Below the pieces are notes generated by a model. The model saw only the letters and a list, made by a program, of their open reading frames with translations, did no database searches and had not been told where the DNA came from. The translations under genes and the position numbers were made by a program. Below, piece after piece: positions 29,842-37,220 of a DNA stretch of 64,000 bases. The stretch is from Candidatus Poseidoniaceae archaeon (lineage in GTDB: Archaea > Thermoplasmatota > Poseidoniia > Poseidoniales > Poseidoniaceae): positions 1 to 64,000 of the forward strand of contig JAOMTZ010000004.1 of the NCBI GenBank assembly GCA_028356125.1, written 5' to 3'. How positions within the stretch are numbered: the first letter of the stretch is position 1; each line of letters begins with the position of its first letter.

Positions 29842-29934
29842 AACGCCTTAGACGGAAATAACTATCAATGTGGCTGTGAAAAAAGTATTTAATAGAGGAA
29901 AAATTGATATATTTTACATATTTTATATGAAATT
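29842..29934. promoter_or_regulatory. Divergent promoter region of operon and CARF-like regulator
   Basis: A 93-bp AT-rich gap between divergent genes. For the forward gene, GATATATTTT at 29905-29914 lies about 26 bp before the ATG, the distance expected for a TATA box of a leaderless archaeal transcript. For the reverse operon, TTAAATA (complement of 29887-29893) lies about 46 bp before the start. The compact layout would let the regulator control both directions. Confidence 0.5.
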
Positions 29935-30795
29935 ATGAGGGAGAGAGTAGTTCTACTTGCGCCGGTGATGTCGCGACTCGATCACGTTAGGCCAGCATTG
30001 CATAGGCTGAGTAAGATTGATGATAAGGATGTAGACGTAAGATTAATTCCTCTCCAAAACCATACAAATTCTAAGTTACAAATATTCTGTGATTTTCTAA
30101 AGAAACAAACATCGTATGGAACACTACCTGGTAGTCATACAGTCGAATTAATTCCTACTAAAGACGATTTTTTAATGTCGAACAATTGGTTTTCAAATTG
30201 GAATCTATTTCTTCATTCGATGTCTCCTCTATTGTTGAATGAATCAGGAAAAAATCGTAGTCTGGTTATTCTGTTATCTGAAACAATTCCGACTGGTATA
30301 ATTCTAGCTTCATCTATTGCAACACTGACTATACCTAATGTTCGCTTAATTGAATTCCCAGTTGGTTATGATCTAAATTCACAAGGTGACAATTTCGACC
30401 CTTCAAGGCAAATAATGGAACAGATGATAGAATTTCAAACATGGACTGGAGCCGGTATTCGTGAACCAATTATCGAATTAGCATCAAAGGCAGAAGTCTT
30501 GAAAGTCCTAGATATCATTAGAGAACTAGCAGAACTGAAAGCAATCCCATCCAAAGATAATGAATTGAATAATTTATCACTCGAGGTGTTGAAAGTTTCA
30601 GAAATAAAAGACAAATTAAATGCAAAAGAGTTTTCTCAAAACAAATCCAAAAAAACATCACCAAATATACTCTCAAATCGATTGAAGGTATTACGTAAGA
30701 ACTTAATTATTGAGAAGGTAAGCGGAAAAGCAGCATACAGAATTACAGAAACTGGGCTGGTAGTTTCTGGGTTACTTTCTAATGCCAATCAATAA
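29935..30795 (+). CDS. CARF-like domain plus winged-helix transcription regulator
   Basis: A 286-residue protein. The N-terminal half alternates hydrophobic strands and helices (RVVLLAPVMSRLDHVRPAL; SLVILLSETIPTGIILASS; VRLIEFPVGYD), a Rossmann-like order similar to CARF domains of Csa3 and haloarchaeal DUF6293-type regulators, with ETIPTG in place of the usual NxTGGT-like loop. A charged linker leads to a C-terminal winged helix (LSNRLKVLRKNLIIEKV and YRITETGLVV). It is divergent from the six-gene operon with a 96-bp intergene and probably controls it. CARF identity is moderate; no CRISPR locus is in the window. A TIGR00725/SLOG gene follows 24 bp downstream. Confidence 0.6.
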   Translation: MRERVVLLAPVMSRLDHVRPALHRLSKIDDKDVDVRLIPLQNHTNSKLQIFCDFLKKQTSYGTLPGSHTVELIPTKDDFLMSNNWFSNWNLFLHSMSPLLLNESGKNRSLVILLSETIPTGIILASSIATLTIPNVRLIEFPVGYDLNSQGDNFDPSRQIMEQMIEFQTWTGAGIREPIIELASKAEVLKVLDIIRELAELKAIPSKDNELNNLSLEVLKVSEIKDKLNAKEFSQNKSKKTSPNILSNRLKVLRKNLIIEKVSGKAAYRITETGLVVSGLLSNANQ

Positions 30796-30819
30796 ATATG
30801 GAATCGAGAGTGTGCAATT

Positions 30820-31329
30820 ATGGCAATAATATCAGTCTTTGGTTCGAATGGCGACCTCGATGAAGAGGTTCTTCAGATGGCTGAGCAAGTCGGCAAACTA
30901 ATCGTTGACATGGGCCATAGAGTCTGCTGCGGCGGTCGTGGAGGAGTAATGGAAGCTGTTGGGAAGGGCGCTAGATTGAGCGACAAATGGACTGGTGACC
31001 AAGTAATCGGTTTGATGCCTGAATCAGATGATAGTAGAGCAAACCCGTATCTTGACTTGGTTATGCCCACTGGTCTTGGTTTGTTTCGTAATACGCTTGT
31101 CGCTCAATGCGCAGAGGCGTGTATTTCTATTTCTGGCGGGGCAGGAACACTATCCGAGATTGCATTCGCTTGGCAGATTGGAAAGCCAATTGCGGCGATG
31201 GCTAATTCAGGCGGATGGTCTGAGAAACTTGCAGGCACGCATCTGGATCATAGATTTCCAGATAGGCCAATTGCTAAATTGGAAAATATTCAACAAACTA
31301 AGCAATGGATTGATTCACTGTTTGCTTGA
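30820..31329 (+). CDS. SLOG/TIGR00725-family nucleotide-binding protein
   Basis: A 169-residue Rossmann protein of the LOG/lysine-decarboxylase-like superfamily. Motifs are VFGSNGD at the N-terminus, GGRGGVMEAVGKGA and SGGAGTLSE, the nucleotide or nucleoside-monophosphate binding signatures of the family. It lacks the fully canonical PGGxGTxxE of cytokinin-activating LOG enzymes, so a sensing or hydrolase role for a small nucleotide is possible. It begins 24 bp after the CARF-like regulator and may be co-transcribed with it, or may be the first core gene after the island. Confidence 0.75.
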   Translation: MAIISVFGSNGDLDEEVLQMAEQVGKLIVDMGHRVCCGGRGGVMEAVGKGARLSDKWTGDQVIGLMPESDDSRANPYLDLVMPTGLGLFRNTLVAQCAEACISISGGAGTLSEIAFAWQIGKPIAAMANSGGWSEKLAGTHLDHRFPDRPIAKLENIQQTKQWIDSLFA

Positions 31330-31371
31330 CTAGCAACCTTTAGCAATGCGTATTTCAAGGAAATGAGTTAT

Positions 31372-32283
31372 TCAATTCTCATTAGTCTGGTACACGTAAT
31401 CGAAAGATATCTTTGAGATAGCAACAATCCCGAAGACTATTGCAGAAACTAACGCAATCATTGAACCACTACCTGCATTCAATTCTGAAGACAGGTACAG
31501 TCCTATGAATACCGAACTTATACCAAATACCTGTGTCCAAATCAAGCAAGAACGGAAACTTCGTCCAATCAGTTGCGCTGTTGCTGCTGGCGTAACTAAC
31601 AAAGCCGTCACTAATAATGTCCCAACTACTTGGACCATACTCACTACAACCGCTGCAGTAATGATACTGAAAAGAAGACCGATACCCCTAACCGGAAGTC
31701 CTTGAACTCTGGCTGCCATTGGATCGATTGTACAAGCAAGAAGTGTTGAGCGAATTGAGGCCAAGAACACTATAGAAACAATACAAATCATAGCAATCAT
31801 GTCAAGGCTATTTTCATCGATTAGCAATAGGTTTCCAAAGAGATAACTGTGAATTTCAGTTGTAATTCCTCCTCCACTAACCCGTAAAATTACAAGACCT
31901 AACGCAAGCATTCCAGTTAGAAATATTGCAATAGATGCATCACCAGTGAGAATTTCTCTCGATTGGAGTTCATGAATTAGTATCGATGCCGTTATACTGA
32001 AAACAAGTGCATACCAAAGAGGCGACGTAGCTCCAAGAACAACCCCTACAGCCACGCCTCCGAATGATACATGCGCTAGTCCATCTCCAATCAAAGCAAG
32101 ATTTTGAATTAGAAGGAAAACGCCAAGCAAACCTGCTACAATCGTCACCATAATTGCAGCAACTAATGCTCTCTGGAACATTTCTAGTTTGAAGATGTAA
32201 GGAAACGTTTCCCCCGGTATGATTGGAGCAACAAACTCCAAGAATGGTGCAACAATTTCCAAAATGAATACTCCAATGCCCAT
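31372..32283 (-). CDS. znuB: Zinc/manganese ABC transporter permease (ZnuB-like)
   Basis: A 303-residue ABC-3 family permease with about eight or nine transmembrane helices. The family signatures include HVSFGGVAVG (helix 2-3 region) and PAATAQLIGRS before the late coupling helix. It forms the membrane channel for divalent metal import with the ATPase encoded immediately upstream (no intergenic base) and the His-rich binding lipoprotein. Metal choice is inferred from family and the linked regulator. Confidence 0.88.
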   Translation of the reverse strand: MGIGVFILEIVAPFLEFVAPIIPGETFPYIFKLEMFQRALVAAIMVTIVAGLLGVFLLIQNLALIGDGLAHVSFGGVAVGVVLGATSPLWYALVFSITASILIHELQSREILTGDASIAIFLTGMLALGLVILRVSGGGITTEIHSYLFGNLLLIDENSLDMIAMICIVSIVFLASIRSTLLACTIDPMAARVQGLPVRGIGLLFSIITAAVVVSMVQVVGTLLVTALLVTPAATAQLIGRSFRSCLIWTQVFGISSVFIGLYLSSELNAGSGSMIALVSAIVFGIVAISKISFDYVYQTNEN

Positions 32284-33141
32284 TCACTCTTCCTCCTTGG
32301 AATGGTTGTGTTCGTTTGGATCTCCACTGCCATGGACTGGTTCAATTCCTCGCAATTCTGCAAGTGTATCCAAATCTGGGAAATCGTTTGCGTCCCCATC
32401 AAATCGAATAACTTCCTCTAGGAAAATCATCCTATGAGCGGTTTGACGTATTGCGGTCAAATCATGAGATACCATCAAGATTGTTTTTCCTTCATCATGG
32501 CAGAGTTTGTCTAACAATTTCAATAGAGAATTCCGTGATCCTCGATCAATCCCGACCAACGGTTCATCGAAAAGGATTAAATCGGCGTCTGAGGCTAGGG
32601 CTCGTGCGATAACTGCTCGTTGCCTTTGACCTCCTGAGAGCCTAGCGATATCTGTTGTTTGAACATCGGTTAACCCGACCATTTCTATTGCTTTATCAAC
32701 AAGTTCTTTCTGTTTACTATTGGCCCAGAAGAACATGTTACTTGCATTTCTAGTTCCAAGTTGGACTAATTCTCTGACAGTTATTCGAATGTCTCTAGGT
32801 AAATTTGAAGCAGCTTGCGATACCCAACCAATTTTCCCGTTAAGTTTCCTAGACATTGGAGGGTGCCCATAGATACTTACAGTTCCCGTTTTCGATTTCA
32901 ATACCCCGAGAATTGCCAGTAGTAGTGTTGACTTTCCACTTCCATTAGGTCCTACCAAGCCAACAAATTCTCCTTTGTTGATCTTCAAATCAATATTCTT
33001 GATGATTACCCTTCCTGAACGCACTACAGTAATATTTTGTACATCCAAGACTGATAGTCCCTCGTCAGAATGTGGAACTTCCACTCCCTGGTCGGACAGA
33101 CCTCTCTTTGGAGGTGTAACTTCTATTTTGACTGATTGCAT
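32284..33141 (-). CDS. znuC: Zinc/manganese ABC transporter ATPase (ZnuC-like)
   Basis: A 285-residue ABC ATPase: Walker A GPNGSGKST (64-72), Q-loop WVSQAAS, signature LSGGQRQRA, Walker B DLILFDEP and the H-loop MVSHD. An extra 35 N-terminal residues precede the core, and the C-terminus is His-rich (DPNEHNHSKEEE), possibly buffering metal. It energises the ZnuB-like permease; the genes abut. The preceding 58 bp separate it from the 33-residue membrane peptide gene. Confidence 0.9.
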   Translation of the reverse strand: MQSVKIEVTPPKRGLSDQGVEVPHSDEGLSVLDVQNITVVRSGRVIIKNIDLKINKGEFVGLVGPNGSGKSTLLLAILGVLKSKTGTVSIYGHPPMSRKLNGKIGWVSQAASNLPRDIRITVRELVQLGTRNASNMFFWANSKQKELVDKAIEMVGLTDVQTTDIARLSGGQRQRAVIARALASDADLILFDEPLVGIDRGSRNSLLKLLDKLCHDEGKTILMVSHDLTAIRQTAHRMIFLEEVIRFDGDANDFPDLDTLAELRGIEPVHGSGDPNEHNHSKEEE

Positions 33142-33199
33142 TTCGACACATCGCGTCCAATTAGGTCAATGGATTATAATAGCCGCTAGACTATTTCAT

Positions 33200-33301
33200 C
33201 TAAACCTTCCTAGCCTTTGCAAACTCAAATAGCAAGTAACTTATTGCAATTACTAACGTGCCTATAACAAAAGCTAGAGGTATGATGTCAATTGTGTGCA
33301 T
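33200..33301 (-). CDS. 33-residue single-helix membrane peptide in the metal importer operon
   Basis: A small ORF read on the reverse strand, from ATG 33301 to TAG 33200. A GGTGATAG ribosome-binding site sits just before the ATG. The peptide starts MHTIDIIPLAFVIGTLVI, forming one 20-residue transmembrane helix, and ends with a positively charged FAKARKV tail. It lies between the binding-protein gene (47 bp upstream) and znuC (58 bp downstream) on the same strand. It may be a small accessory subunit of the importer. No homologue is recalled. Confidence 0.6.
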   Translation of the reverse strand: MHTIDIIPLAFVIGTLVIAISYLLFEFAKARKV

Positions 33302-33348
33302 GCTATCACCTAATTATACTGCGAATAAGGGAACAAATCTCAGCCTGG

Positions 33349-35988
33349 TTAACAGCTCATACCTGATACCAGATTCTCAAGGTTCTTGTTCATCATCGAC
33401 ATATAGTCGTCATCAGAATCACTAGGTGCCATTTCCATTGTGTAGAGGATTTTTATGCTTACGCCTGTCTCTTCGACAATACTATCAACCGATGATTGGT
33501 CAGTGTATTCTTCAACGAATAGAACTGTAATTCCTTCTTCATTAATGTGGTTAACGACCTTTGCGATGTCTTCAGGGGAAGGTTCACCTTCTGGATCTAG
33601 TCCATGAACTGTTACGAATTCAATATCGTACCTGTAAGCCATGTAAGAGTAAGCATTGTGATTTGCAACTACTGTCTTGTCGGTACATGTTCCGTCGTTT
33701 AATTTAGTATCAAATTCAACATGCAGTTTATCCAGGGCTACCTTGAAATCTTTCGCGTTTTCTGTGAAAACATCTTCACCTTCAGGGAAGACTTCGATTA
33801 GGTGTTCTAGGATAATGTCGACTTGTACTTTGACCGCAAGAGGGTCTAGCCAGCTGTGAGGGTCATAAGCCAATTCTTCATCATGGCCTTCTTCATCATG
33901 GCCTTCTTCATCATGACCTTCCTCATCATGGTCTCCTTCTTCACCGTGGTCATCATCAGTGTTTGAAGCGGTCCACATTAAACCAGCATCCTTACAATCT
34001 TCTTCTGTAGTGATTTCAGAATTGATGGTGTGTGAGGACATGTCGTAACAAACCATGGATTCCTCACCATGGTCATCGTGGTCACTATGATCGTCATGGT
34101 CACTGTGGTCATCATGGTTGTCATTCATCAGAATGAACATCTCTAATTCAGCGGAGTGGGCAAATCCGTAATCTCCTTCAGCTTCGATGTGGATGGTTGC
34201 GTATCCCATGACGTCTTCATCATGCTCATCGTGGTCATCGTGGTCATCATGGTCATCATCCATTTCAAACATCATTCCAAGTTCTGAAGCGTTGATGTAA
34301 CTGTCATTATTCATGTCCATGTGGGCAAACATTCCTTCCAACATTTCAGTTTCGTTGTGCTCTCCATCGTGATCGTCGTGTCCATCATCATGGCCATCTT
34401 CACCGTGGTCATCATGTTCATCATGGTCGTCATCTTCCATTGCTTCCATTTCTTCCATCATGTGCATGAATTCACTCATTGATAATGCGCCATCTTCGTC
34501 TTCATCATAGGCAGTGATCATAAATTCGTTTGAAAGCGATTCCATGTTATCCATTACACCATCAACAGATTCTATGAAAGAAGGAAGTTCTGATAGTTGC
34601 AATAATGCATCACCGTCTGCATCGGAATCATTGAATGCCATCATCATCTTTTCCATCATGTATTCTTCTACTGCTTCCTCAAAGGCGCTATGCTCTTCAT
34701 GGCTATCATCGGAGTCATTATCGTCATGAGTATCATTGTGGTCGTCATGGTCATCGTCGTGGTCATCGTCTTCTGTCATTATTGCCCAGAATTCATCCCA
34801 AGATATTGCACTATCATTGTTGGCATCAAAATCTTCTATCATTTCTTCAGGTGTTGGAGGCTCTTCATGGTGGTCATCGTCTTCTTCCATCCAAGCGTGA
34901 CCTGCTGCTTCACATTCCTCTTCAGTTGAGTCATAGTTCTCGTGAGTGGATGTGTTGTGGCATTCTCCGTCATGTTCGTCATGGCCATCTTCGTCGTGGT
35001 CGTCATGTCCTTCTTCCATCCATGCGTGACCTGCAGCTTTACATTCTTCTTCAGTTGAGTCATAGTTCTCGTGAGTGGATGTGTTGTGGCATTCTCCGTC
35101 ATGTTCGTCATGACCGTCTTCGTCATGCTCATCATGGCCTTCTTCGCCATGATCACCATGGTCATGGTGTGCATGGCCGCCAAGCATCTTTAGAACAGCC
35201 ACGTTGAACTTTTCATCGTGGTGCTTGCTTTCGAATTCAATAACATATTCTCCTTCTTTTAGGTGGTAAATTGAAATTACTGAATCTGTAGGGCAGCCTT
35301 CCGGATTCATGATTGTCTCTTCTGCTTCACCGTGGCCGTGTCCCTCGTGGCCGCTGTGGTCATCATGCCCATCCTCATCGTGTCCATCTTCATCATGGTC
35401 ATCGTGTCCATCTTCGTCATGGCCGTCTTCTTCGTGGTCATCATGTTCGTCTTCATCGTGCTCTTCTTCAGCAGCTTCTACCTTGTGAGTTACCTTTTCA
35501 GCATGGAACTCATTCAATTCATCATCTAGGTGAGAGAGATGTAGGTCTTGGTAAGGACCAGATGTAAGTAATTCACATAGGTCTGTAATTAGCATTGACT
35601 CGTAGTCAAGATCAACTTCACCAGTTGGCATTGCGTGTGTGCTTCCAAATGCAGGAGCATCGGAGCCCATGGAATCCAATGTGTCTTCTGCCCACGGTTC
35701 AAGTCCTAGTCCGTGATATAGGAATAGATCAACTTCACCCAGTCTTACTATGTCTTCCAGTGTAGGAGAATAGTCGTGAACTGGAATGTTGTTCTTACTT
35801 ATCATTTCAACATTTACTGTATCTCCAGTAATTGCAGAAACCATTTGGCCTACGTGATATGTGGAAACCATTACTGTACCGTATTTCCCTTCCATTTTTT
35901 CGTCATCATCGTTATTCAAACATCCAGCAAGGCTAGATGTAATCAGTACAAAACTCACAAGCAGTGCCTTATGCCAATTGGTGCGCAT
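33349..35988 (-). CDS. znuA: ZnuA-like metal-binding lipoprotein with giant His/Asp-rich EF-hand insertion
   Basis: An 879-residue lipoprotein; the lipobox is LAGC (C23), followed by an acidic linker. The ZnuA fold is split. The N-terminal part (about 35-125) has VPVHDYSPT with the first metal His. The C-terminal part (about 700-879) has YDPHSWLDP, ANHNAYSYMAYRYD and VEEYTD. Between them lie over 500 residues of HDDHDEDGH-type repeats, four EF-hand loops with canonical spacing (DANNDSAISWDE, DADGDALLQLSE, DEDEDGALSMSE, DMNNDSYINASE) and three Cys modules of form C...TEE(E/D)CKxAGxxW. Family members have about 300 residues and only a short His loop. It delivers zinc or a similar metal to ZnuBC. 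Probably controlled by the divergent NikR-like gene. Confidence 0.88.
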   Translation of the reverse strand: MRTNWHKALLVSFVLITSSLAGCLNNDDDEKMEGKYGTVMVSTYHVGQMVSAITGDTVNVEMISKNNIPVHDYSPTLEDIVRLGEVDLFLYHGLGLEPWAEDTLDSMGSDAPAFGSTHAMPTGEVDLDYESMLITDLCELLTSGPYQDLHLSHLDDELNEFHAEKVTHKVEAAEEEHDEDEHDDHEEDGHDEDGHDDHDEDGHDEDGHDDHSGHEGHGHGEAEETIMNPEGCPTDSVISIYHLKEGEYVIEFESKHHDEKFNVAVLKMLGGHAHHDHGDHGEEGHDEHDEDGHDEHDGECHNTSTHENYDSTEEECKAAGHAWMEEGHDDHDEDGHDEHDGECHNTSTHENYDSTEEECEAAGHAWMEEDDDHHEEPPTPEEMIEDFDANNDSAISWDEFWAIMTEDDDHDDDHDDHNDTHDDNDSDDSHEEHSAFEEAVEEYMMEKMMMAFNDSDADGDALLQLSELPSFIESVDGVMDNMESLSNEFMITAYDEDEDGALSMSEFMHMMEEMEAMEDDDHDEHDDHGEDGHDDGHDDHDGEHNETEMLEGMFAHMDMNNDSYINASELGMMFEMDDDHDDHDDHDEHDEDVMGYATIHIEAEGDYGFAHSAELEMFILMNDNHDDHSDHDDHSDHDDHGEESMVCYDMSSHTINSEITTEEDCKDAGLMWTASNTDDDHGEEGDHDEEGHDEEGHDEEGHDEELAYDPHSWLDPLAVKVQVDIILEHLIEVFPEGEDVFTENAKDFKVALDKLHVEFDTKLNDGTCTDKTVVANHNAYSYMAYRYDIEFVTVHGLDPEGEPSPEDIAKVVNHINEEGITVLFVEEYTDQSSVDSIVEETGVSIKILYTMEMAPSDSDDDYMSMMNKNLENLVSGMSC
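34884..35141 (-). repeat. Tandem 129-bp duplication in the metal-binding lipoprotein
   Basis: Two nearly identical in-frame copies (34884-35012 and 35013-35141) with a period of 43 codons encode a His/Asp-rich stretch followed by ECHNTSTHENYD and TEEECKAAGHAWMEE. High nucleotide identity implies a recent duplication. Confidence 0.8.
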
Positions 35989-36074
35989 GGTCCTGCGCTA
36001 ACTATTAACTATTTAATTAAAACTAATAAATAGGTGTTTTAAAATTATTAATACCCGTGCCTATTCGGAGTACC
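35989..36074. promoter_or_regulatory. Divergent promoter/operator between znuA-like and NikR-like genes
   Basis: An 86-bp, very AT-rich region. A TTAATTAAATAG element (reverse strand, near 36012-36023) could be the TATA box of the importer operon. TTTTAAAATTA at 36037-36047 could serve the regulator. An imperfect 23-bp dyad beginning GGTGTT and ending TAATACC (36033-36055) overlaps the latter and is a candidate operator for the regulator. Confidence 0.45.
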
Positions 36075-36500
36075 ATGAGCACAATTATTTCATTCAGTTC
36101 TGATGCAGACTTCAGTGATAGCCTAGATGAACTTATTGAAAAATCAGGTTACAAGAATCGAAGTCGCTTCATGCGAGATGCTGCCCTACACTTTGCTGAA
36201 TACAACCAGAGAGGCGAATTAACGGACATGGACGATAATGAAATTCTTGAGGGGCATCTAGTCATTTATTATCAGCATGGAATCGAGAGAAAATTGCTAG
36301 ATCTCAGACATTCAAATGAACTCGACGTTTCAAGTTATAATCACAGTTGTCTAAAACATAGTCACACATGTGTTGATTTGCTACAAGCGATTGGTTCTGC
36401 TGCTAGTTTCCGTAAGATTATGGCGCAACTCAATGATACTGCCTCAGTAGACAAGGTTTCATTCATCAGTGCTCCGATGAGGGATGATGGCTGTTGCTGA
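36075..36500 (+). CDS. NikR-like ribbon-helix-helix metalloregulator with variant metal site
   Basis: A 141-residue regulator. The N-terminal 45 residues form a ribbon-helix-helix (TIISFSSDADFSDSLDELI, then NRSRFMRDAA). The C-terminal ACT-like domain has candidate metal ligands H79 (LRHSNE), H90, C92, H95, H97 and C99 (YNHSCLKHSHTC), plus a terminal CC pair. In E. coli NikR the nickel site is three His and one Cys; here a Cys appears where the third His would lie. Divergent from the ZnuA-like operon, it probably represses it when metal-bound. The ATG at 36075 is preferred over GTG 36057. Confidence 0.78.
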   Translation: MSTIISFSSDADFSDSLDELIEKSGYKNRSRFMRDAALHFAEYNQRGELTDMDDNEILEGHLVIYYQHGIERKLLDLRHSNELDVSSYNHSCLKHSHTCVDLLQAIGSAASFRKIMAQLNDTASVDKVSFISAPMRDDGCC

Positions 36501-36557
36501 TTATAGTTACAAACTGTAGCGAAAATGTATATTTGTAATCGATTTGTCTGCTAGAAT

Positions 36558-37220
36558 ATGCAGCCTCAACCCATTGAGTACACTCAGCCTGTCCAATATA
36601 CTCAGCCTGTCCAATATACTCAGCCAGGGCAATATCCACAGCCTAATCAATACGCACAACCTGCTACGCAGTATATTCAACCACAACAACAGCAACCAGC
36701 TCAATTTGTGCAACCAGGGCAACCTATGATACAAATGCCAGCTCAACAAATTGTGTATGTGACACAAGAAAAGTCTTCGAATAAAGCCTTACCTTGGATA
36801 GGAGTTGTCTTGATTCTAGTTTCGTTATTTATGCCTTATTTATCATTCATGGGAGAGCATGTGAGTGGTTTTGATCTGATTGCTGAAATCGGTGATTCAG
36901 ACTTTTCAAGCGATGGGGAAAGCCCTGATGATGATAGTGATCTTCCCCCAGAGTTCGTATTTTTCGGTATTGCATTACTCATGATTGGTTTAGGACCAAT
37001 ATTTTTCATAATTAGTACGATAATATCTTCATTAGTTCTTATGAGTGGTAAATCTCCCAAAATAATGGGTATCTTTCATCTCTCTTATGGGGTAATATTC
37101 CTAGTTTTCGCCGCTATAGGAACAATAGATTTTGGATCTGAATCCTTTTCTGCTTATGATATAACAGGAATTGGATTTTATTTGGGTGCATTCGCATCGG
37201 TTCTATTCCTTTTCAAGTAG
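36558..37220 (+). CDS. Four-helix membrane protein with Gln/Pro/Tyr repeat N-terminus
   Basis: A 220-residue protein. The first 70 residues are a QP-rich low-complexity tract (QPVQYTQPVQYTQP). Four predicted transmembrane helices follow (near 78-95, 130-155, 160-180 and 195-218), with an acidic loop (SDGESPDDDSDLPPE) between the first two. Not recognised; Gln/Pro/Tyr heads on small membrane proteins are common in these archaea and probably lie in the cytoplasm as interaction tracts. The last 18 bp overlap the convergent cyclotransferase gene. Confidence 0.7.
   Translation: MQPQPIEYTQPVQYTQPVQYTQPGQYPQPNQYAQPATQYIQPQQQQPAQFVQPGQPMIQMPAQQIVYVTQEKSSNKALPWIGVVLILVSLFMPYLSFMGEHVSGFDLIAEIGDSDFSSDGESPDDDSDLPPEFVFFGIALLMIGLGPIFFIISTIISSLVLMSGKSPKIMGIFHLSYGVIFLVFAAIGTIDFGSESFSAYDITGIGFYLGAFASVLFLFK
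36567..36690 (+). repeat. Short tandem repeat encoding YTQPVQ-type hexapeptides
   Basis: An 18-bp unit reading CAATATACTCAGCCTGTC occurs two to three times nearly exactly, then degenerates into related QYxQP codons. It encodes the cytoplasmic low-complexity head of the membrane protein. Confidence 0.75.

Noticed and set aside
29935-30795. CRISPR-Cas locus implied by a Csa3-like regulator
   Set aside because: No cas genes or repeat arrays occur anywhere in the window.
34635-35207. 190-residue forward-strand ORF in the zinc lipoprotein
   Set aside because: Its His/Arg/Leu composition mirrors the His/Asp repeats on the coding strand; no start signals and no family resemblance.
36057-36082. GTGC-N18-GCAC as a NikR operator
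   Set aside because: It overlaps the regulator's start codon, the half-sites are only 4 bp and such pairs occur by chance; the 36033-36055 dyad is a better candidate.
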